From the NCBI GenBank assembly GCA_029099845.1, contig JAQXOT010000025.1, positions 1 through 57,217 of the forward strand: DNA of 57,217 nucleotides, read 5' to 3'. The DNA comes from a bacterium. GTDB taxonomy: Bacteria; Bacillota_I; Bacilli_A; RF39; UBA660. The notes under the pieces were generated by a model that worked only from the letters and a program-made list of their open reading frames with translations, ran no database searches and was not told the origin of the DNA. Within the stretch, counting starts at the first letter, position 1; the number at the start of each line of letters is the position of its first letter. Made by a program: the position numbers and the translations under genes. Below are positions 25,154 through 33,404 of the stretch, one piece after another.

Positions 25154-26365
25154 ATGAAGGAAGATGAGTTAATATTTTGTCCACGCTGTGGTGAGAAGAT
25201 GCGTAAGGGGCAACGAAATTGTTTAAAATGTGGGCAGTTAAATTATGAAAATCCAAGTAATGAATATATGAAAAAATACGAATCCAAACATGGTAGTAAT
25301 CTTAATGATGGAACTTATATAATTGGTAAGGGAACCGTTCGTAAACCTTCTAAGCTATCAATATTTAGTAATTCGCGACCTAATGAAATATTGGCTAATA
25401 ATGCGGGTAATTTAACTTTTTGTGCACTTTTTAATATATTTATATATGTAATGGTAATTGTTATTTTTTTCCTTATAAATTTAAAAATTAAGGGTAATAT
25501 TTTATCTGTGTTATTGGATTATCAATTTATTTATTTTTTGTTGATATATTCAATCTCATTTATTTTTATGTATTCATTAGAATTATTGTTTATGAAAGCG
25601 GATAAGAAATGGTGGAAGGCATTAATACCTTTTTATAATTTATATTTGTTTTGTAAGATAGTTATGGGTAGTGGGCTTTTCTTTATTTTATTTTTTATTC
25701 CAATTGTTGGCATAATTATGTATATGGTATTATTTTATAATGTTGGTAAGGTTTATGGTAAGAGGCCTTGGTTTACACTTTTAGTTGGAATTTTTGCTTT
25801 ACCTATTTTGGCATTTAGTTCTACTACTAGTTATAATGGAGTAGTATATGTTAATAAGGTACAAGATAAATATCCAATGGAAGTATTATATAAATTTAAT
25901 AGAGTAATATTAACTTTGTTTTTCCTTTTTATTATTATGGCGGCTTTATTGATGGCTTATAATAAACGTGAATGGTTTTTTAATAAATATCAGCAGATAA
26001 AAACGTGGTCTTTTATTAGAGATGTTAAGGCAATTGTTAAGGATGCTAGTGATAGTATTAAAGAGGATAATTATGAGTGCTCTAATGGAATTAGTTTAGA
26101 GTTACAGACTGAGTATTATATTACTTTTGATAACGCCGGTAGTTATTTTAATAGTGTTAGGGTTTCAACTTCTTCTTTGAGTGATGGATATTATCGAGGA
26201 TATATTAGAGTTGTTAATTATGCGGGAGATTTAGAGTATTATATTTCAGTTGATGATACGTTATATGGAATTGATGAGGTTAATTCTTCCGAGCTAAATA
26301 AAGTTTATCCTAAGAAGAATTTTAATGTAGAGTTGCCTAAAGATGGTGTTATTTGTCGTAAATAG
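25154..26365 (+). CDS. Zinc-ribbon membrane protein, DUF5684-like
   Basis: This is a 403-residue protein. The N-terminus is a zinc ribbon with two pairs, CPRCG and CLKCG. About five membrane helices lie at about residues 85-285. They include WWKALIPFYNLYLFCKIVMG, a signature of a small family of membrane domains found near signal peptidases. A last helix and an external C-terminal domain follow; its paired Cys (one near each end) could form a disulfide. ATG 25154 follows AGGTGAT; the ATG at 25139 lies upstream of that site. The function is unknown. Confidence 0.75.
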   Translation: MKEDELIFCPRCGEKMRKGQRNCLKCGQLNYENPSNEYMKKYESKHGSNLNDGTYIIGKGTVRKPSKLSIFSNSRPNEILANNAGNLTFCALFNIFIYVMVIVIFFLINLKIKGNILSVLLDYQFIYFLLIYSISFIFMYSLELLFMKADKKWWKALIPFYNLYLFCKIVMGSGLFFILFFIPIVGIIMYMVLFYNVGKVYGKRPWFTLLVGIFALPILAFSSTTSYNGVVYVNKVQDKYPMEVLYKFNRVILTLFFLFIIMAALLMAYNKREWFFNKYQQIKTWSFIRDVKAIVKDASDSIKEDNYECSNGISLELQTEYYITFDNAGSYFNSVRVSTSSLSDGYYRGYIRVVNYAGDLEYYISVDDTLYGIDEVNSSELNKVYPKKNFNVELPKDGVICRK

Positions 26366-26392
26366 TCTTGATAAAAATTAAAATTAAGAATA

Positions 26393-26592
26393 TAATAAAG
26401 ACAAGTCGATGATTAGAACTAATAATAAGAAGATTTAATTGTAGAGAATTCGTGGTTGGTGAAAACGATATTAAGTACTTATTTATCTACTCTATAGATG
26501 AAGAAATTCCGGAGAAATACCGTTATCTAATTGAGTTAAATAAAGGATGGTACCGTGTATGTTTATGCACTCCTTGGTGCTATTCTTTTTTG
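26393..26592 (+). promoter_or_regulatory. T-box leader controlling serS
   Basis: The 250-base gap before serS contains a T-box leader. AAAGGATGGTACCGTG at 26542-26557 is the T-box antiterminator element, with TGGT (26548-26551) for pairing with the uncharged tRNA end. The upstream segment has the usual stem I distal sequence GTGGTTGGTGAAAAC (from 26452) and the CCGTTATC...TTGAG segment before the T-box. A hairpin (GTGTAT/ATGCAC region) and T run at 26583-26591 form the terminator. TCT at 26486-26488 followed by ACTCT is a plausible serine specifier codon, but I cannot fold it to be sure. It would raise serS expression when tRNA-Ser is uncharged. Confidence 0.9.
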
Positions 26593-26618
26593 TTTTAATG
26601 ATTGATAGGAGGATAGTT

Positions 26619-27902
26619 ATGATAGATATTAAGTTGATTAGAGAAAATCCAGATTTAGTAAAGGAAAATATTAAGAAAAAATTTCAGGATGAAAAGCTTG
26701 TCTTGGTTGATGAGGTTAAGGCTCTTGATGTTAGAGTTAGAGAAGTACAAGTTCGTGTTGATGGCTTAAAAGCTGAAAAGAATAAGCTAAGTGCTTCTAT
26801 TGGTAAGTTAATGAAGGATAAGATGGTTGATGAAGCTGACAAAATTAAGGCAGAAATTGCTACTATGACCGATGAAATTAAGGCTTTAGAAGATGAGCAG
26901 GTTGTTTTAAGTAAACAAATTAAAGAGAAAATGTTGGTAATTCCACAGATAATGGATCCTTCAGTTCCAATTGGAAAAGATGATAGTGAAAATGTTGAGG
27001 TGCAGAGATTTGGTGAACCAGTAGTTCCAGATTATGAAATTCCATATCATGCTGATATTGCGATGGCTTTTAATGGCCTTGATAAAGAGGCGGCAGGAAG
27101 GACTAGTGGTGAAGGATTTTATTATTTGATGGGTGATATTGCTAGACTTCATGAGGCTATGATTGCTTATGCTAGAGATTATATGATTGATCATGGTTTT
27201 ACATATGCTATTCCACCATTTATGATTCATAGTGATGTGGTTACTGGTGTTATGTCTTTTCCAGAAATGGAAGCAATGATGTATAAAATTGAGGGAGAAG
27301 ATTTATATTTGATTGGAACTTCTGAACATTCTATGATTGGAAAATTTAAAGATCAAATTATTAAGAAGGAGTCTTTGCCAATTAATATGACTTCATATTC
27401 ACCTTGTTTCCGTAAGGAAGGTGGATCTCATGGATTAGAAGAGAGAGGTTTATATCGTGTTCATCAATTTGAAAAGCAGGAAATGATTGTTATTTGTGAA
27501 CCTGAAGAATCTATGGATTGGTATAATAAGATGTGGAAGTTAACTGTTGATTTATTTAGACAATGGGACATACCTGTTAGACAATTAGAGTGCTGTAGTG
27601 GTGATTTGGCAGACTTAAAAGTTAAATCTTGTGATATTGAAGCATGGAGTCCACGTCAAAAGAAATATTTTGAAGTTGCTAGTTGTTCTAATTTAGGTGA
27701 TGCCCAAGCTAGACGTTTAGGTATTAGAACTAAGGGAGAGAAGGGAACTTATTATTTACACACATTAAATAATACAGTTGTTGCTACTCCTAGAGGTTTA
27801 ATTGCTTTATTAGAAAATAATTATCAAGAAGATGGCAGTGTAAAAATACCTAAAGTTTTACAACCATATATGGGTGGAAAAACAGTTATTTCAGTAAAGT
27901 AA
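26619..27902 (+). CDS. serS: Seryl-tRNA synthetase
   Basis: This 427-residue class II synthetase charges tRNA-Ser. It has the N-terminal antiparallel coiled coil (about 30-105) that grips the long variable arm of tRNA-Ser. Motif 2 is FRKEGGSHGLEERGLYRVHQFEK and motif 3 is NTVVATPRGLIALLENNYQ near the C-terminus. ATG 26619 follows AGGAGGATAG. The apparent longer start at 26547 lies within the T-box element and is not real. A terminator follows. Confidence 0.97.
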   Translation: MIDIKLIRENPDLVKENIKKKFQDEKLVLVDEVKALDVRVREVQVRVDGLKAEKNKLSASIGKLMKDKMVDEADKIKAEIATMTDEIKALEDEQVVLSKQIKEKMLVIPQIMDPSVPIGKDDSENVEVQRFGEPVVPDYEIPYHADIAMAFNGLDKEAAGRTSGEGFYYLMGDIARLHEAMIAYARDYMIDHGFTYAIPPFMIHSDVVTGVMSFPEMEAMMYKIEGEDLYLIGTSEHSMIGKFKDQIIKKESLPINMTSYSPCFRKEGGSHGLEERGLYRVHQFEKQEMIVICEPEESMDWYNKMWKLTVDLFRQWDIPVRQLECCSGDLADLKVKSCDIEAWSPRQKKYFEVASCSNLGDAQARRLGIRTKGEKGTYYLHTLNNTVVATPRGLIALLENNYQEDGSVKIPKVLQPYMGGKTVISVK

Positions 27903-27906
27903 AATG

Positions 27907-27938
27907 TAAAAGAATATAGTTTTCTATATTCTTTTTTT
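27907..27938 (+). terminator. Terminator after serS
   Basis: AAAAGAATATAG pairs with CTATATTCTTTT, loop TTTT, followed by T residues. Confidence 0.85.
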
Positions 27939-27982
27939 GGTATTTTTTTCTGAATTTATTAATATATTAAAGTGGTGATCTT

Positions 27983-28087
27983 ATGAATAATAATAAAGAA
28001 AAAGAATTATTTAATATTAATATTGATTGTAATTCAAAGGATGGGAAAATTTTAGTACAAGTAGTTCCTAAAAATAAGAAAAAATAA
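27983..28087 (+). CDS. Small basic protein of 34 residues, unknown
   Basis: The frame starts at ATG 27983 with an AGTGGTGAT ribosome binding site and ends just before a terminator, so it forms a tidy single-gene unit. The protein is polar, with many Asn and Lys, one Cys, a hydrophobic strand ILVQVVP and a Lys-rich tail. I do not recognise it. Confidence 0.55.
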   Translation: MNNNKEKELFNINIDCNSKDGKILVQVVPKNKKK

Positions 28088-28096
28088 TAGTTTTTT

Positions 28097-28119
28097 AACT
28101 ACCTTTGAGGTAGTTTTTC
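28097..28119 (+). terminator. Terminator after the 34-residue gene
   Basis: AACTACCT, loop TTG, AGGTAGTT, then T residues. Confidence 0.85.
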
Positions 28120-28194
28120 TTAATTATTTGATTGTATTCAGTTTTTATTAATGGTATGATATAAGTATAAATAAAGAATTGGATGTGATAGATA

Positions 28195-29241
28195 GTGGAT
28201 GTGTTGGACAATAAATGTCCAAGCTGTGGTGCTAAAATTACTTTTAATCCTAAAATTCAAAAGTGGGATTGTGAGTATTGCGGCAGTAAGTTTTCGTTAG
28301 AAGAAATGCAAAAATATGAGAATGCAAGTAGTAGTAAAGCTAATACAGCACAAAGTGTTGTAAAAAAGTTGGAAAATGTTGACGTTTATCGTTGTAAGAA
28401 CTGTGGCGCAGAGATTATGGCGGATGAAACAGTTACGGCTACTTTTTGCGTTTATTGTGGTAGTACAGCTATTTTGAAAGATAAAATTGATGATGGAAGA
28501 GCACCTAATTTGATTATTCCTTTTAAAAAAGTTAAAGATGATGCTGTTAGTGCTTTTACTAATTTAACGAAGGGAAAACCTTTGATGCCTAAAGCATTTA
28601 AAGATATTAAGAATATTGAAAAAATTGTTGGTGTATATATACCATTTTGGTCTTATGATTTTACTGCAGATGGAAATATTGTATTTTTAGCAAGAGATGT
28701 TCGTGCTTGGAGTGATTATGATTATGAATATACGGAGATCTCTAGATATAATGTTGATATGAGTGGTCATTTGGAGTATAGTGGTGTTTTAGCTGATGCT
28801 TCTTCACGTTTTGATGATGATTTGATGGATTCTTTAGAACCTTTTGATTACCGCGAACTGAAAGAATATAATCATGCTTATTTATCTGGATTTATGGCAG
28901 AAAAGTATGATGTTAGTGAAGATGTCGCCTTAAATAGGGCTTTAGAGAGAACTAGTGGTACTTGTGTTGAGGTGTTACAATCAAGAATTAGACATCAAAG
29001 TAGTACTGTTGAATCTAATAATATGAATATTGTAAAAACAAAGTCTAATTATATAATGCTTCCTGTTTGGATGGTTAATATTAATTATAATGGTAAAGTA
29101 TATATTTTTGCGATGAATGGTCAAACTGGAAAAATTGTTGGAAATATACCAATTGGTGTTAAAGAATCAATTATATGGTCAATTTTATTATTTGTTGGTT
29201 TTTTTGTAATATTGACAGCAATTTTATATTTTGTGGGGTAA
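28195..29241 (+). CDS. ydjG: YdjG-like zinc-ribbon membrane protein
   Basis: This is a 348-residue protein with two zinc ribbons at the N-terminus (CPSCG...CEYCG and CKNCG...CVYCG, within the first 95 residues), a central domain and a C-terminal membrane helix (about 322-346). The layout and the following TPM and SPFH genes match B. subtilis ydjG-ydjH-ydjI. In B. subtilis these proteins act with PspA at the stressed membrane. The start is GTG 28195. Its stop is only 5 bases before the next ATG. Confidence 0.8.
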   Translation: MDVLDNKCPSCGAKITFNPKIQKWDCEYCGSKFSLEEMQKYENASSSKANTAQSVVKKLENVDVYRCKNCGAEIMADETVTATFCVYCGSTAILKDKIDDGRAPNLIIPFKKVKDDAVSAFTNLTKGKPLMPKAFKDIKNIEKIVGVYIPFWSYDFTADGNIVFLARDVRAWSDYDYEYTEISRYNVDMSGHLEYSGVLADASSRFDDDLMDSLEPFDYRELKEYNHAYLSGFMAEKYDVSEDVALNRALERTSGTCVEVLQSRIRHQSSTVESNNMNIVKTKSNYIMLPVWMVNINYNGKVYIFAMNGQTGKIVGNIPIGVKESIIWSILLFVGFFVILTAILYFVG

Positions 29242-29245
29242 TGAT

Positions 29246-30172
29246 ATGAGAAAATTTATGAAAGTATTTACTTGTACTATTATAGTGTTTTTGCTTTTTT
29301 TAAGTATTGATGTTTTTGCTAGTACGAAAACTTATGAGAGAACAGAAGAAAATGGTTATTTAGTATCTGATGAAAATATTGTGGTTGATGATTCTAAAAT
29401 AGATGCTGTTTTATCAACTCCAGCAGTAGATGAGGCAGAAAAAATTTATGATTTTGCGGATCTTTATACTGATGAACAAGAAAAAGAGTTATATTCATTA
29501 GTGACTAATTATATTGATGATTATGATTTGGATTTAGCAATTGTTACAATAAAAGAAAATACGAAGGATTCTACAGAGGCTTATGCTCAGGATTTTTATG
29601 ATTATAATTCTTTTGGTATTACTGATTCACATAATGGTATATTATTTTTAGTTGATATGGCAAATCGTGAATTTTATATGCTTAATTCTGGTGCGGGAAT
29701 AACAATGTACACGGATCGAAGAGTTGATGAATGTTTAGATGCTGCTTTTTCGGAAATTGCTTCGGGTAATTATTATGATGGAACTAAAGCTTTTATTGAA
29801 AAGGCTGGTTATTATGCTAAGGTTGGAGAACCAGATGAGGCTGGTAATGAGCCAAAACTTAAAGGAGTTTTAAAACTTCAATCAATGTCTTGGTCAAGTA
29901 TCGCTATATTTTCTGTTATTGCAACAGCGGTAGTGATGTTTATTTTTATTAGTAATAATAAATTAGTTCGTTCGGCTACTTCTTCTAAATTCTATTTAAC
30001 TAAGGCTGATGTTAATGTTGTTAAAGAAACTTTCTTAGGAAAGAATATTAACAAAGTAATGCGAGTTCATGACTCAGGATCTAGTGGATCTTCTAGTAGT
30101 GGTGGTAGCAGTCGTTCAGTTAGCCATGGTAGTAGTGGTAGAAGTCATAGTGGTGGAGGACGGAAATTTTAA
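29246..30172 (+). CDS. ydjH: TPM-domain membrane protein, YdjH-like
   Basis: This is a 308-residue protein with a signal peptide (about 1-27), an external TPM (TLP18.3/Psb32/MOLO-1) domain at about residues 65-200 (IYDFADLYTDEQEKELYSLV, NGILFLVDMANREFYML), a membrane helix near 210-235 and a Ser/Gly/His-rich C-terminal tail ending GGGRKF. TPM proteins of this type with a Gly/Ser-rich end are typical partners of YdjG and YdjI. ATG 29246 follows GGGGTAATGAT. It lies between its two partners. Confidence 0.88.
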   Translation: MRKFMKVFTCTIIVFLLFLSIDVFASTKTYERTEENGYLVSDENIVVDDSKIDAVLSTPAVDEAEKIYDFADLYTDEQEKELYSLVTNYIDDYDLDLAIVTIKENTKDSTEAYAQDFYDYNSFGITDSHNGILFLVDMANREFYMLNSGAGITMYTDRRVDECLDAAFSEIASGNYYDGTKAFIEKAGYYAKVGEPDEAGNEPKLKGVLKLQSMSWSSIAIFSVIATAVVMFIFISNNKLVRSATSSKFYLTKADVNVVKETFLGKNINKVMRVHDSGSSGSSSSGGSSRSVSHGSSGRSHSGGGRKF

Positions 30173-30204
30173 AAAAATAAATTATAGAAAAGAGGATTAT
30201 TTAT

Positions 30205-31302
30205 ATGGGTTTAATTAAAGCTGCAGTAGGGGCTGTTGGTAGTACTCTACATGATCAATGGAAAGAATATATTAAGTGTGAGGACTTAGGACAGGATGTA
30301 TTGATGAGGCGTGTTTCTACACCTAATGGAGTTATTTCAAAGGATAGTGCTATCCAAGTTTCACCAGGACAGGTGGCTGTTATTTTTCAAAATGGACAAA
30401 TATTAGATGCTACAGCTGAGGCTGGAATTTATACATTTGATCAGTCAACTATGCCATCATTTTTTGCAGGACAATTTGGTGCTGTATTTAAAGAAATGTG
30501 GACTCGTTTTACATTTAATGGAGCTACAAATAAAGAGCAAGCTGTATTTTATATTAATGCTAAGGAAATTATGGATAATAAGTTTGGAACTCCAGCGCCA
30601 ATTCCTTTTCAAGATTGGTCACATCCAATTCCTAATCAAATGACTAATACTATTACACCATTACGTGTTGAAGTTAAGTGTTTTGGTAAGTATACGTTTA
30701 AAATTTCAGATCCAGCACTATTTATGTCAAAAGTAGCTGGTACTGCTGATGAATATAGAAAAGATGCACTTACTGAGCAAATGCGTTCAGAAGTTATTGG
30801 TGCTTTTCAAAATGTGTTAAATGAATTGGGGACTGAAAAACATAAAACTCCAGTTTTGGAATTACCTAGCAGAACTGATGAGATCAAAGCTACAATGGAT
30901 GCTAAGGTATTTGATCAACCAATTCGTGAACGCGGTATTAGTCTTGTTACGTTTGTTGTTGAATCTGTTACTTTAGATGAAGAATCAGAAAAGAAAATTG
31001 ATAATTATGAATTATCTTCTAATAGATTTATGCAACAAGGTACGCTTACAGGAGCTTATGCTGAGGCTGTTAAAGATGCCGCAAATAATAGTGCTGGTGC
31101 TCTTAATGGCTTCATGGGTGTTGGTATGATGAATATGGCATCAGGTGGTATGATTGGTGGAGCTGCTACTAACGCCTTTAACAATCAAGCTACCGCTGGT
31201 GCTGCAACACAAGCTAATGGAACAGGAGCTTTTTGTAGTAATTGTGGTAATCCAACTAATGGTGGTAATTTCTGTACTAATTGCGGTAATAAGTTGAAAT
31301 AG
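30205..31302 (+). CDS. ydjI: SPFH-domain protein with C-terminal zinc ribbon, YdjI-like
   Basis: This 365-residue soluble protein has an SPFH-related domain over about residues 30-280 and a C-terminal zinc ribbon, FCSNCG...FCTNCG. The start MGLIKAAVGAVGSTLHDQWKEYI is characteristic of the YdjI family, often named virion core protein-like in annotations. In B. subtilis YdjI links PspA to the YdjGH membrane complex. Here pspA is not adjacent. The gene closes the operon; a terminator follows. Confidence 0.9.
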   Translation: MGLIKAAVGAVGSTLHDQWKEYIKCEDLGQDVLMRRVSTPNGVISKDSAIQVSPGQVAVIFQNGQILDATAEAGIYTFDQSTMPSFFAGQFGAVFKEMWTRFTFNGATNKEQAVFYINAKEIMDNKFGTPAPIPFQDWSHPIPNQMTNTITPLRVEVKCFGKYTFKISDPALFMSKVAGTADEYRKDALTEQMRSEVIGAFQNVLNELGTEKHKTPVLELPSRTDEIKATMDAKVFDQPIRERGISLVTFVVESVTLDEESEKKIDNYELSSNRFMQQGTLTGAYAEAVKDAANNSAGALNGFMGVGMMNMASGGMIGGAATNAFNNQATAGAATQANGTGAFCSNCGNPTNGGNFCTNCGNKLK

Positions 31303-31343
31303 TATTGTAAATTAACATGTAAAATTTAAAGTAAAGCTTTATA

Positions 31344-31378
31344 GATTAGTGTCTATTTAACACTAATCTTTTTTTTTG
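31344..31378 (+). terminator. Terminator of the ydjGHI-like operon
   Basis: GATTAGTG pairs with CACTAATC, loop TCTATTTAA, followed by a long T run. Confidence 0.85.
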
Positions 31379-31382
31379 TGTT

Positions 31383-31401
31383 ATCCTCCTATTAGGAGGA
31401 T
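31383..31401 (+). promoter_or_regulatory. Hairpin that buries the ribosome binding site of the CPBP gene
   Basis: ATCCTCCT (31383-31390), loop ATT, AGGAGGAT (31394-31401) is a perfect 8-bp inverted repeat. The right arm is the Shine-Dalgarno sequence of the gene starting at 31406. If this RNA is transcribed as written, the only ribosome binding site is paired. It could control translation or be a protein-binding operator. Confidence 0.6.
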
Positions 31402-31405
31402 TTAT

Positions 31406-32464
31406 ATGAAGAAGAGAATTTATTATATTATCTATGCAATTATTCAAATTGTTGGAGGCTTTTATGGCTTTTTAACGGCTTTTGATATTGCAAGTAAAGA
31501 ATTTGATTCTGTAAGTCAAATATCTAAAGAACTTGCTAGTTTATATTCAGTAGAGATGCTTACTAATTGCTATAAATTTTTAATGATTGTTTCTATAATA
31601 ATTGGTTTGTATTTTTTGATTTATGTATTAAAAAACAAAAAATTAGTAAAAAATGGATTAACAATTGGACTACTTATAGTTTCAATATTTTCTAGTTTAG
31701 ATATTGTAGCTTTATTGGCTATCATTACATTAATTGTGGTTATTTCTACAAATGATAAGGTAACTACTGAAAAAAAGGCTAAGAAAGAGCCAGTTGTTGT
31801 TGAAATGTCAAATCCAAAGACAACAAAGAATGATTATATTTCGGCAATAGTTTTAATTATAGCTTATTTTGGACAATTGTTAGTTGTGCCACTACTTTCT
31901 AAAATTATTGGTGAAGCTTTTGCGACAATTCTTTACGATTTAATGTTAATATTTGTAGCTATTTGGGCATTTTTTGGACGATACAAAAGAGATTTTAAGT
32001 ATTTAAAAGAAAATTTATCATATTATATTAAAAAGGCATTTAAGTATTGGGGCATTATGTTACTTGCTGTTTTAATTGCATCTGGAGTTAAAGCTGTTTT
32101 AGGTGTTACTGATCAAACAGCAAATCAAGCTGCTTTAGAGACATTACCATTTTGGTATTTAATTCCGTCTGCACTTATTTTTGCACCTATTGTTGAAGAG
32201 GCTATATTTAGAGGAAGTATTAGAAGATTTATTAAAAATGATGTTGTTTTTATTATTGTATCAGCTTTAACATTTGGATTATTACATACATTTTTAAGTG
32301 AAGAGGGGTTATATAATATTATTGTTCAGTCATTAAATTATGCTGCAATGGGTGGTGTTTTAGCTTATTCATATACTAAAACTAATAATATTTATACTAG
32401 TATGATGGCTCATTTTTTACAAAATTCTTTTGGAGTTATAATGATGATTTTACAGGTACTTTGA
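31406..32464 (+). CDS. CPBP-family intramembrane metalloprotease (CAAX-like)
   Basis: This is a 352-residue protein with about eight membrane helices. The C-terminal CPBP/Abi domain has the motifs EEAIFRG near residue 265 (paired Glu and Arg), GLLHTF and a final AHFLQNS, which together carry the Glu and His residues of the intramembrane glutamic/metallo protease fold. Members process prenylated proteins or peptides or give self-immunity to bacteriocins; no bacteriocin gene is visible here. ATG 31406 lies behind AGGAGG in a hairpin. It ends in TGA and is followed by a terminator. Confidence 0.9.
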   Translation: MKKRIYYIIYAIIQIVGGFYGFLTAFDIASKEFDSVSQISKELASLYSVEMLTNCYKFLMIVSIIIGLYFLIYVLKNKKLVKNGLTIGLLIVSIFSSLDIVALLAIITLIVVISTNDKVTTEKKAKKEPVVVEMSNPKTTKNDYISAIVLIIAYFGQLLVVPLLSKIIGEAFATILYDLMLIFVAIWAFFGRYKRDFKYLKENLSYYIKKAFKYWGIMLLAVLIASGVKAVLGVTDQTANQAALETLPFWYLIPSALIFAPIVEEAIFRGSIRRFIKNDVVFIIVSALTFGLLHTFLSEEGLYNIIVQSLNYAAMGGVLAYSYTKTNNIYTSMMAHFLQNSFGVIMMILQVL

Positions 32465-32504
32465 ATTTAATTTATTATGATAAGAAAAGTTATTTTAAGA
32501 GATA

Positions 32505-32535
32505 CTACACGAAATAAAAACGTGTAGTTTTTTTG
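32505..32535 (+). terminator. Terminator after the CPBP gene
   Basis: CTACACG and CGTGTAG form a 7-bp stem with a 9-base loop, followed by T residues. Confidence 0.8.
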
Positions 32536-32587
32536 TATAAATTTTAAGTATTTTTATCATCATTATATTAAGATAGGAGATGTTAAT

Positions 32588-32616
32588 TTGACAAAAGGAT
32601 GCAAATCTGATAAAAT
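32588..32616 (+). promoter_or_regulatory. Sigma-A-type promoter for the ankyrin gene
   Basis: TTGACA (32588-32593) and TAAAAT (32611-32616) are separated by 17 bases. Initiation near 32623 rules out the in-frame TTG at 32588 as a translation start. Confidence 0.75.
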
Positions 32617-32650
32617 ATTGAACTGTCACATGAACAAAGAGGTGTATAAA

Positions 32651-33343
32651 ATGTTTTATGATTGCCAGCAAGCTATTAATGCTTGTAGCGAGGATCCGTC
32701 CCTGATTTTTTCTTTAATTAAGCAAGGACATTTTGAAGTAGTTAATACTTTAATAGAGAAAAATAAGGTAGACGTTAATTTGTGTGATAGTGTAGGAAAT
32801 GATGTTGTTACAAGACTTTTAAAAGCTAAACAGTATGATTTAGTATTAAAACTTATGAAAAAACGCAATTGGGATGTAAATCACCAAAATGCTGATGGTG
32901 ATACTTTTGGTCATATACTAGCACTTGATAATTCAGTATCAGCTCTTATAATAATTGCACAACTTACTAAAAAGAAGAATTATCTTCCAAATATTAGGAA
33001 TAATAAAGGTGAAACCGTATTTGATAGAGCCATTAATAATAATTATATTGGTGCGGCTTTTAAGATATTAGAGGATAAAAGATTTAATAATATTAGTATT
33101 TTATCATTTAAGAGATTATGTCATGCATCAATTAAAAATGTTTATTATGGTAAATATTCTAAGCTTAATAACTTAGAGGTTATTGTTGAAAGTTTAGAAA
33201 AGAAAGATTTAGTTCCAAGTATGAAAAATTTAGTTGATAAAATTAATGAAAACTTGGATGAAATAAAGAATGAAATAATGAATAATGGATATTCAGTATT
33301 AGAAAATATTATTGAATCATCTTTAAATGAGGCAACTATTTAG
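32651..33343 (+). CDS. Ankyrin-repeat protein
   Basis: This is a 230-residue soluble protein. The first 150 residues contain three to four ankyrin-type helix pairs, seen in phrases such as GHFEVVNTLIEKNKVDVNLCDSVGN, QYDLVLKLMKKRNWDVNHQNADGDTFGH and NIRNNKGETVFDRAINNNYIGAAFKIL. The last 80 residues are helical with no known motif. Ankyrin repeats are protein-binding scaffolds; the partner is unknown. ATG 32651 has AGAGGTG just upstream. The earlier ATG at 32630 would leave a leader of only a few bases from the predicted promoter and no ribosome binding site. Confidence 0.8.
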   Translation: MFYDCQQAINACSEDPSLIFSLIKQGHFEVVNTLIEKNKVDVNLCDSVGNDVVTRLLKAKQYDLVLKLMKKRNWDVNHQNADGDTFGHILALDNSVSALIIIAQLTKKKNYLPNIRNNKGETVFDRAINNNYIGAAFKILEDKRFNNISILSFKRLCHASIKNVYYGKYSKLNNLEVIVESLEKKDLVPSMKNLVDKINENLDEIKNEIMNNGYSVLENIIESSLNEATI

Positions 33344-33356
33344 TTGCTTTTTTTTG
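33331..33356 (+). terminator. Terminator overlapping the ankyrin gene stop
   Basis: GCAACTA and TAGTTGC around the stop region, followed by T residues. Confidence 0.8.
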
Positions 33357-33404
33357 CATCTTTTTGGTATTATAGGCTTATAGTTTATTTAGGTGGTGTT
33401 AATA

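Noticed and set aside
26547-26618. N-terminal extension of serS
   Set aside because: These codons lie in the T-box antiterminator/terminator. ATG 26619 has AGGAGG and the family N-terminus.
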